A stretch of DNA of 64,000 nucleotides, from assembly GCA_905234595.1 (NCBI GenBank), contig CAJOID010000002.1:1-64000 (forward strand), read 5' to 3'. The notes beneath the pieces were generated by a model. It had not been told where the DNA came from and did not search any database. It worked only from the letters and a program-made list of their open reading frames with translations. Below are positions 57,889 through 64,000 of this stretch, one piece after another. Positions within the stretch are counted from its first letter, which is position 1; each line of letters begins with the position of its first letter. A program made the translations under genes and the position numbers. The DNA comes from an uncultured Lachnospiraceae bacterium (GTDB lineage: Bacteria; Bacillota; Clostridia; Lachnospirales; Lachnospiraceae).

Positions 57889-58953
57889 ATGCATGCAGAA
57901 AACTCAAAGAAAAACTTCATACGCGTATTCGTAACAGCTCTCCTGGTGAGCCTGCTGATCATCGCAGGCACAGTCGTACTGTTCGATCCTTTCTATGTAT
58001 ATCACAAGCCGCTTCCCGGGCTCAAAGCAGTGCTGAACGATAAGGAATACCAGTGCACGGGTACGCTTAAGCACTTCGAATATGATGCCGTGATCGCGGG
58101 ATCCAGTGTCTGCGAGAACTTCAATAACGGCTGGTTCGATGAAAACTTTGACTGTACGTCCGTAAAAGCGATCAGATCATACGGAGCTACGGCCGATCTG
58201 ATGTATCTGCTTGATATGGCCTATGAGCACCGGGACCTTAGGTATGTATTCTACAATATCGATCCGTCCAGCCTGTATTCACCTACGGAGACTACTTATG
58301 TATCGACCGGCTGTCCGGTATATCTGTATGACGATAATCCGTTTAATGACTGGAAGTATCTGTTCAACAAGGACGTGCTGATGGAGAAGATCCCCTTCAT
58401 GCTGGCCAAATCAAGATCAGACTATGATGAAGGAGATTCATATAACTGGGCTCAGTGGAAGACTTTTCATCATCTCATGTGCATGACGATGTACGAGCGG
58501 CTGCCTGAAGTTGCTAAAATGCAGGATGATCATATGTATGATGAGCTTGCACGCAGGAATACGGCGCTGATCACCGGGATGGTGGAGGCGCATCCCGAAA
58601 CAGAGTTCATTTTCTTTTTCTCACCGTATTCTATGTGCTGGTGGGACAACGCTTACCGTAACGGAGAGCGGGATGCGGTGCTTTCTGCGGAGAGGATATG
58701 CATAGAGGAACTGACCGGATACGATAACGCGAAGGTGTATTTTTATCAGGACGATGCAGATATCATTACCGATCTGGATAACTATATGGACACGATCCAT
58801 TTCTCCAAGGATATCAATCATTATATCTGCGACAGCCTGAAAGAAGGACGAGACAGGGTCACTGCCGGCAATACAGATTCCGTGCTTGATGGAATGTATG
58901 AGCTGTCCGAGCAGATCGTAAGCGATTATATCAAAGAGTATTATCCCGACTGA
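57889..58953 (+). CDS. SGNH/AlgX-like secreted acyltransferase partner
   Basis: 354 residues. One N-terminal membrane helix near 10-32, then an extracellular domain. AVIAGSSVCENFNNGWFDEN supplies a GxS nucleophile-type block and MDTIHFSKDINHYICD a DxxH block, the pattern of SGNH hydrolase-like partners (AlgX, AlgJ, DltD). Between them is a long insertion rich in Tyr and Asp. It probably transfers the acyl group delivered by the adjacent MBOAT protein to an outer polymer. No clear ribosome binding site before ATG 57889; it starts 6 bases after the MBOAT stop. Confidence 0.75.
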   Translation: MHAENSKKNFIRVFVTALLVSLLIIAGTVVLFDPFYVYHKPLPGLKAVLNDKEYQCTGTLKHFEYDAVIAGSSVCENFNNGWFDENFDCTSVKAIRSYGATADLMYLLDMAYEHRDLRYVFYNIDPSSLYSPTETTYVSTGCPVYLYDDNPFNDWKYLFNKDVLMEKIPFMLAKSRSDYDEGDSYNWAQWKTFHHLMCMTMYERLPEVAKMQDDHMYDELARRNTALITGMVEAHPETEFIFFFSPYSMCWWDNAYRNGERDAVLSAERICIEELTGYDNAKVYFYQDDADIITDLDNYMDTIHFSKDINHYICDSLKEGRDRVTAGNTDSVLDGMYELSEQIVSDYIKEYYPD

Positions 58954-58958
58954 TAATA

Positions 58959-58987
58959 TTGAAGATTAGGCCTAAATTTGGTAAACT
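58959..58987 (+). promoter_or_regulatory. Candidate pgi promoter
   Basis: TTGAAG, 17 bases, TAAACT in the 75-base gap before pgi. Motif match only. Confidence 0.4.
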
Positions 58988-59028
58988 TACTACGATTGTG
59001 TAAGTATCAGTTACGCTAGGAGGACGAT

Positions 59029-60378
59029 ATGAATAAAGTAACATTTGACTACTCAAAAGCAATGAGCTTCGTAACGGAAGCCGAGATCAAAAAAATGGCT
59101 AAGACAGCCGAGAAAGCAAAGGAAACTCTGGTGTCAAAAAGCGGCGCCGGCAATGATTTTCTCGGATGGATCGACCTGCCGGAAGAATACGATAAAGAAG
59201 AGTTTGAACGTATCAAGAAAGCAGCAGAGAAGATCAAATCGGATTCGGAGGTGCTGATCGTTATCGGTATCGGCGGATCATATCTGGGTTCAAGAGCTGC
59301 CATAGAATTCCTGCGTCACAGCTTCTATAACCAGGTGGACAAGTCTATCCGCAAGACTCCCGAGATCTACTTTGCAGGTCACTGCATCGGTTCCACCTAT
59401 ATCAGGCATCTGATCGATGTGATCGGAGACCGTGATTTCTCCGTCAATGTAATATCCAAATCAGGTACAACGACCGAGCCTGCCATAGCTTTCAGGATCT
59501 TCAAGGAACTGCTTGAGAGAAAGTATGGTAAGGAAGGAGCTGCCAAGAGGATATATGCGACTACCGATAAGGCTAAGGGAGCTTTGAAGAGCCTGGCTAC
59601 CGAGGAAGGCTATGAGACATTCGTAGTGCCGGATGATGTAGGAGGACGTTTCTCGGTTCTTACGGCAGTAGGCCTGCTCCCCATCGCAGTCAGCGGAGCC
59701 AATATAGACAAGCTGATGGAAGGTGCCCGCGAAGGCAGACGTATGGCACTGGAGAACGATTTTGACGATAATGACGCAATGCAATATGCGGTTCTTCGTA
59801 ACATCATGCGTGAGAAGGGCAAGGAGATCGAGATCCTGGCAAATTACGGTCCCTGTTTCCACTATGTATGTGAGTGGTGGAAACAGCTTTACGGAGAGTC
59901 GGAAGGCAAGGACGGCAAGGGTATATTCCCTGCAAGTGTCGATCTGACCACCGACCTGCATTCCATGGGACAGTATATTCAGGACGGCAACCGTATCCTG
60001 TTTGAGACAGTTCTGATGATCGATAAGCCCCGCGAGGAGATCATCATCGGCCGTGAGAGCGTAGATCTGGACGGACTTAATTATCTGGCAGGCAAGACCG
60101 TTGATTTCGTCAACAAGTCAGCCATGATGGGAACCGTTCTGGCACATACGGACGGAGATGTACCGAACTTTGTACTTACTCTTCCCGAGGTAAATGAATA
60201 CTATCTGGGCGAGATGTTCTACATGTTTGAGTTTGCATGCGGCGTGAGCGGATATATCCTGGGTGTTAATCCTTTCAACCAGCCCGGTGTCGAGAGCTAT
60301 AAGAAGAACATGTTCGCTCTTCTCGGAAAGCCCGGATATGAGGAGCAGAGAGAGAAGCTTCAGGCCAGACTTAAGTGA
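59029..60378 (+). CDS. pgi: Glucose-6-phosphate isomerase
   Basis: 449 residues, typical of the short Firmicutes PGI. Motifs: [60 protein letters not shown] and C-terminal [20 protein letters not shown] with the catalytic Lys region. It interconverts glucose-6-phosphate and fructose-6-phosphate. AGGAGG 4-5 bases upstream. glmS, which uses fructose-6-phosphate, follows after 18 bases. Confidence 0.98.
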   Translation: MNKVTFDYSKAMSFVTEAEIKKMAKTAEKAKETLVSKSGAGNDFLGWIDLPEEYDKEEFERIKKAAEKIKSDSEVLIVIGIGGSYLGSRAAIEFLRHSFYNQVDKSIRKTPEIYFAGHCIGSTYIRHLIDVIGDRDFSVNVISKSGTTTEPAIAFRIFKELLERKYGKEGAAKRIYATTDKAKGALKSLATEEGYETFVVPDDVGGRFSVLTAVGLLPIAVSGANIDKLMEGAREGRRMALENDFDDNDAMQYAVLRNIMREKGKEIEILANYGPCFHYVCEWWKQLYGESEGKDGKGIFPASVDLTTDLHSMGQYIQDGNRILFETVLMIDKPREEIIIGRESVDLDGLNYLAGKTVDFVNKSAMMGTVLAHTDGDVPNFVLTLPEVNEYYLGEMFYMFEFACGVSGYILGVNPFNQPGVESYKKNMFALLGKPGYEEQREKLQARLK

Positions 60379-60396
60379 TCTGAGTAAAGGAATGAT

Positions 60397-62223
60397 ATGT
60401 GCGGAATAATCGGATATAACGGTAAGAAACAGGTAGAGCCTATCATCATAGATGCGCTGACGACTCTGGAATACAGAGGATACGACAGTGCCGGTATGGC
60501 TGTGACCAATTCCAAAATGAACCGGACCGATGTGTATAAATGTGCCGGAAGGGTCAAGGACCTGGAGAAGGTCTGTGAAAGCAAAACCATCGATTCCACC
60601 TGTGGTATCGGCCATACCAGATGGGCGACCCATGGCGGAGTATGTGATGCCAACGCACATCCCCATAATCAGGGTGACGTGACGGTGGTTCATAACGGTA
60701 TCATAGAGAATTACAAGGATCTCGTCGATGAGTTCAATCTGGAAGGAAGCCTCAGATCCGAGACGGATACCGAGGTAGCTGCCGCAGTTCTGAATTATTA
60801 CTACAAAGAGACACATGACCCCAAAAAAGCCATAACCAAAGCGGTTAAGCGCCTGAAGGGAACCTTTGCTTTGGTAATAATGTTCGGTGATATACCCGAT
60901 GTCATCTATTCGATCAGAAACGTGAGCCCCATAGTGGCAACCCTCAGCGAGGAGGGCGCGATGCTGGCGTCCGACCTGACCGCACTGTGCCGGTTCACCG
61001 ATCAGTATTTCGTAGTACCCGAATACACCATAGTTGAACTTCACAAGGACAGCATAGCCATGTGGACTCTGGACGGCAGGGAACTGCAGCCCGAGTACCT
61101 GACCATGAGCTGGGAGAAGAACAGCGCCGAGAAGAATGGTTATCCTTTCTATATGGAAAAGGAGATCATGGAGCAGCCCAAGGCCATCAGAGATACCATA
61201 GCCGGCAGGACCAAATCCGGTATTCCGAACTTCGAGGCAGATCAGATCCCCGATTCACTGTTCACCGATTGTGAGAGGATATGCGTGGTAGCCTGCGGTA
61301 CGGCGATGCATGCCGGCCTGGTCTTCCAGTCGCTCGTCAAGACCCGCCTGAATATGCATATTGAGGTAGAGCTGGCATCGGAATTCATGTATTCGGATCC
61401 GGTAATAGATGAGAAGACTCTCGTGATAGCGGTATCACAGTCAGGTGAGACCATCGATACGCTGGAAGCACTCAAATATGCCAGACGAAAAGGGGCCAGA
61501 AGTCTCGCGATCATCAATGTAAAGGGATCCTCCATAGCCCGTGAGAGTGACTATGTACTGTATACCAATGCCGGTCCCGAGATCGCGGTTGCAAGTACCA
61601 AAGCTTATACGACACAGCTTTCGCTGTTCTATCTGATAGTGTATAAGATGGCTCATATCAGAGGCATAATGAGTGATGATGAGGTACGAGACTGTATCCG
61701 CAGCTTAAAGAGAGTACCCGAGGTCATCGGCAGCGTGCTGGATGAGAAAAATGCTATCCACGTCATAGCCAGGGGTGTGCTCGAAGCAAAAGATCTGTTC
61801 ATGATAGGCAGAGGCCTGGATTATTCGATACTTCAGGAAGGATCGCTGAAACTCAAGGAAGTATCCTATATACATTCCGAAGCATATGCATCCGGGGAGC
61901 TTAAGCACGGTCCTATTGCCCTTATTACCGACAATACACCCGTGGTAGCCGTAGTTACGCAGACCAGACTGATGAGCAAGGAACTTTCAAACATCAGGGA
62001 GGTTAAGTCCAGGGGGGCGCAGATCGCATTGTTCATCAAGGCCGATCTGATGCAGCAGAGTACCAGGGAGTTTGATACATTCGTACTGCCGAATCTGCCG
62101 GACGAGCTGATGGTATTCCCTGCTTCGGTGGCATTGCAGCTGCTGGCGTATTACGTATCCAGCGATAAGGGATTCGATGTAGATAAGCCGAGAAATCTGG
62201 CAAAGGTCGTTACTGTTGAATAA
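60397..62223 (+). CDS. glmS: Glutamine--fructose-6-phosphate aminotransferase (isomerizing)
   Basis: 608 residues. Ntn-type glutaminase domain with the Cys nucleophile after Met (MCGIIGYNGKKQ), TLEYRGYDSAGMAV and GIGHTRWATHGGVCDANAHP; two SIS domains (VVACGTAMHAGLVFQSL, VIAVSQSGETIDTLEALKYA, GSLKLKEVSYIHSEAYASGE) ending NLAKVVTVE. It makes glucosamine-6-phosphate, the entry to peptidoglycan amino sugars. The 18-base gap after pgi is far too short for a glmS ribozyme, so control is through the pgi transcript or protein level. Confidence 0.98.
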   Translation: MCGIIGYNGKKQVEPIIIDALTTLEYRGYDSAGMAVTNSKMNRTDVYKCAGRVKDLEKVCESKTIDSTCGIGHTRWATHGGVCDANAHPHNQGDVTVVHNGIIENYKDLVDEFNLEGSLRSETDTEVAAAVLNYYYKETHDPKKAITKAVKRLKGTFALVIMFGDIPDVIYSIRNVSPIVATLSEEGAMLASDLTALCRFTDQYFVVPEYTIVELHKDSIAMWTLDGRELQPEYLTMSWEKNSAEKNGYPFYMEKEIMEQPKAIRDTIAGRTKSGIPNFEADQIPDSLFTDCERICVVACGTAMHAGLVFQSLVKTRLNMHIEVELASEFMYSDPVIDEKTLVIAVSQSGETIDTLEALKYARRKGARSLAIINVKGSSIARESDYVLYTNAGPEIAVASTKAYTTQLSLFYLIVYKMAHIRGIMSDDEVRDCIRSLKRVPEVIGSVLDEKNAIHVIARGVLEAKDLFMIGRGLDYSILQEGSLKLKEVSYIHSEAYASGELKHGPIALITDNTPVVAVVTQTRLMSKELSNIREVKSRGAQIALFIKADLMQQSTREFDTFVLPNLPDELMVFPASVALQLLAYYVSSDKGFDVDKPRNLAKVVTVE

Positions 62224-63154
62224 AAGAAAAAGAGTATTTGATATCATACAGATAGGTCAGAGCAGGGACATTGCAAGCAAGGCGTTTGATTATGTCCTTG
62301 TTCTTGTTATTGTCACAAATATCCTGGTGATGATCCTTGAGACATTTGAACCTCTTACGGAGTACGGATATGTCTTTGAGATCGTGGAGATCGCCTGTAT
62401 CCTGTTTTTTGCCATGGAATACGTGCTCAGGATATGGACAGCGGATTATCTGTATCCGGATGTGTCGAGGGGACGTGCGGCAGCGAACTTTATTTTCAGT
62501 TTTGACGGAATAGTTGAGCTTTTCACCATATTGCCGTTTTTCTTCCTTTCGGGATTCGTGGTATTCAGGATGCTCAGGGTGGTCAGGATATTCCATCTGT
62601 TCAGGCTGAATGCGAACTATGACTCGTTTAATGTCATTACCACTGTTCTGAAAGAAAAGAAAAACCAGATACTTTCATCGCTCTTCATACTGTTCGTGCT
62701 CGTACTCGGTGCTTCCATATGCATGTATTCCGCAGAACATGAGGTTCAGCCGGAAGTATTTGACAATGCTTTCTCCGGGATATGGTGGAGCGTATCCACG
62801 ATACTGACCATAGGCTACGGGGATATGTATCCGGTGACGGCGGCAGGCAGGATCATGGCTGTGATAATATCCGTACTTGGTGTGGGGGTCGTGGCAATCC
62901 CTACCGGTATCATATCCGCAGGATTTGTAGAGTACTACAGCCGTATGCAGCGCGATGAACTTCACAGCAGAGGTACGATAGCACTTAATGCCACGCCTGA
63001 GTCCGGTCTGACGGGACTGAACATGGAAGAGTTGATGAATGATTTCGGGATATCACCGCTTGTGATCATCAGAGACGGTGCGGTTGTGATTCCGACTGAC
63101 GATATCAGGATAATTAACGGAGATACATTGGTTTATTATGACGACCCGATCTGA
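62216..63154 (+). CDS. Voltage-gated (Kv-type) potassium channel
   Basis: 312 residues from a TTG start overlapping the glmS stop by 8 bases; AAGG lies about 8 bases upstream. Six transmembrane segments (about 25-235): a voltage-sensor-like S4 with repeated Arg (FRMLRVVRIFHLFRLN) and a pore with selectivity filter WWSVSTILTIGYGDMYPVTA. The C-terminal 70 residues (GLNMEELMNDFGISPLVIIR, DIRIINGDTLVYYDDP) look like a TrkA-C type ligand-binding domain. It conducts K+. Whether it is really voltage-gated is inference. Confidence 0.93.
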   Translation: MNKRKRVFDIIQIGQSRDIASKAFDYVLVLVIVTNILVMILETFEPLTEYGYVFEIVEIACILFFAMEYVLRIWTADYLYPDVSRGRAAANFIFSFDGIVELFTILPFFFLSGFVVFRMLRVVRIFHLFRLNANYDSFNVITTVLKEKKNQILSSLFILFVLVLGASICMYSAEHEVQPEVFDNAFSGIWWSVSTILTIGYGDMYPVTAAGRIMAVIISVLGVGVVAIPTGIISAGFVEYYSRMQRDELHSRGTIALNATPESGLTGLNMEELMNDFGISPLVIIRDGAVVIPTDDIRIINGDTLVYYDDPI

Positions 63155-63680
63155 AATACCTGCAGAAAAACCCAAAAGAAAAAATCTGGAAGAGAGATTC
63201 GCCGACTGGCTCGGACACTGGCCCAGGATCCAGGAACTCTATTTAAAGTATGAGGAGATCATAACATACCTGTTCGTGGGAGGAATGACCACGGTAGTTG
63301 CATGGACCTGTAAGTTTCTGGGCAACCTGATCCTGTACAGGGGTGCGGCTACGCATACATCCGTACAGACGGCGATATTGACCGTTATAGACTGGACAGC
63401 GGGTGTCATTTTTTCATTCTTTACCAACAGGACTTATGTGTTCAAGAGTGATGCACCGATGCTGCCGGAAGCATGCAAATTCGTTGCATCCAGGATATCA
63501 ACACTGTTTCTGGAGTATTTGTGCATGCTGGTCCTGGACACGATCCTGGGAATCAACTTTTATGTATCGACTGTAGTAACTGCGGTCATCGTGGTCATAG
63601 CCAACTATATCTTCAGCAAGTTCCTGGTCTTCAGGAATAAGAAGAAAACTCCGGAGGAAACCGCATCGGATGGACAATAA
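63138..63680 (+). CDS. GtrA-family membrane protein
   Basis: 180 residues. After a charged N-terminal stretch of about 35 residues come four helices with GtrA signatures: ITYLFVGGMTTVVAWTCKF, VIFSFFTNRTYVFKSDAP and NYIFSKFLVFRNKKK. GtrA-like proteins assist transfer of sugars on polyprenyl carriers for cell-surface glycosylation. The start lies 17 bases inside the channel gene and the end overlaps the next gene by 11 bases. Confidence 0.9.
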   Translation: MTTRSEIPAEKPKRKNLEERFADWLGHWPRIQELYLKYEEIITYLFVGGMTTVVAWTCKFLGNLILYRGAATHTSVQTAILTVIDWTAGVIFSFFTNRTYVFKSDAPMLPEACKFVASRISTLFLEYLCMLVLDTILGINFYVSTVVTAVIVVIANYIFSKFLVFRNKKKTPEETASDGQ

Positions 63681-64000
63681 GCAGGAGAATACTTACAAAA
63701 ACATATACCGGATAATGCTTGTTGTGATGGCAGCGGTGATATTGCCGATATGGTATCTTGGTCGTTTTCAGGTCCTGAACCTGGACGATTTTTATTTTGG
63801 TGCGATGACTCACCATGCCTGGATCAGGACGCATTCCCCGGCGGAAGTCATAAAAGCTGCCTGTGAACAGGTCCGGTTTTATTTCTTTGCCAAGCAGGCC
63901 ACATATTCATCGGTGTTTCTGATGTCCGTATTTCCCGGAGTCTGGGCCCGGAATATGTATTTTCCAGTTCCGGTCATCCTGTCATCCATGATCATAGCGT
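63670..64000 (+). CDS. Polytopic membrane protein, DUF6056/GT-C-like, 3' end outside window
   Basis: Open from ATG 63670 to the window end (110 codons), so it is absent from the ORF track. GGAGG lies about 12 bases upstream. The protein begins MDNKQENTYKNIYRIMLVVM, has a first helix near 14-33, then an extracellular loop with LNLDDFYFGAMTHHAW and a second helix near 85 onward. A 'DDF/DDY' just after the first helix is typical of DUF6056 and related GT-C glycosyltransferase-fold membrane proteins. Next to gtrA this suggests surface glycosylation. Only the N-terminal fifth or so is visible. Confidence 0.65.
   Translation, partial: MDNKQENTYKNIYRIMLVVMAAVILPIWYLGRFQVLNLDDFYFGAMTHHAWIRTHSPAEVIKAACEQVRFYFFAKQATYSSVFLMSVFPGVWARNMYFPVPVILSSMIIA

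Noticed and set aside
60379-60396. glmS riboswitch/ribozyme
   Set aside because: Only 18 bases separate pgi and glmS, far too short for the roughly 150-base ribozyme.

Overview
The window looks like the replication-origin region of a Gram-positive Lachnospiraceae chromosome (Clostridia, plausibly a plant-polysaccharide-degrading gut or rumen genus such as Butyrivibrio or Pseudobutyrivibrio). The evidence is the rpmH/oriC/dnaA/dnaN/rlbA/recF/gyrB/gyrA core, two GH43 arabinan-type enzymes, families I associate with Lachnospiraceae (DUF3881, DUF4446 and DUF6472-like proteins) and strong AGGAGG-type ribosome binding sites. I see no insertion sequence, prophage, CRISPR array or rRNA. The genus is inference.

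Left arm (1-31 kb), mostly minus strand. Two GH43 glycosidases (one cut by the window edge) lie beyond a long hairpin. Next is an operon-like run read leftward from 17.5 kb: an 11.2-kb gene for a 3,725-residue secreted FecR/InlB-repeat/leucine-rich-repeat protein, a membrane-anchored NHL propeller, a CHASE2 class III nucleotide cyclase and a frameshifted malic enzyme. A divergent HD-GYP c-di-GMP phosphodiesterase shares the upstream region. An eight-gene run follows (27.1 to 19.9 kb): small membrane protein, MATE exporter, DUF6472-like mini-protein, meso-diaminopimelate dehydrogenase, GH113-like glycosidase, 7TM pseudokinase-like sensor, histidine kinase and NarL-type regulator. A chemoreceptor, an orphan flagellin-like protein and an apparently leaderless CapA-like gene come next.

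Origin-proximal left side (31-45 kb). There is a tRNA-Arg(CCU), then a parA-parB-DUF4446-HD-GYP(degenerate)-serS-DUF3881 operon with two parS sites upstream of parA. An alpha/beta hydrolase-mnmE-mnmG-rsmG block is inverted compared with the usual Firmicutes order and points toward oriC. The jag-yidC-yidD-rnpA-rpmH cluster follows, with a terminator between rpmH and rnpA. oriC, with clustered DnaA boxes, lies between rpmH and dnaA.

Right side (45-64 kb), all plus strand and co-directional with replication. It holds dnaA, dnaN, rlbA, recF, gyrB and gyrA; then a CPA2 cation/proton antiporter, murG and an MBOAT/SGNH envelope O-acylation pair; then pgi-glmS feeding amino-sugar synthesis; then a Kv-type potassium channel, a GtrA protein and the start of a polytopic membrane protein cut by the window end.

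The strongest candidate for an undescribed system is the giant FecR-repeat protein + NHL propeller + CHASE2 cyclase operon with its divergent HD-GYP neighbour. It could be an envelope-sensing module that outputs a cyclic nucleotide. Second is the three-gene sensor (7TM pseudokinase-like protein, kinase, regulator) translationally coupled to a cytoplasmic glycosidase.
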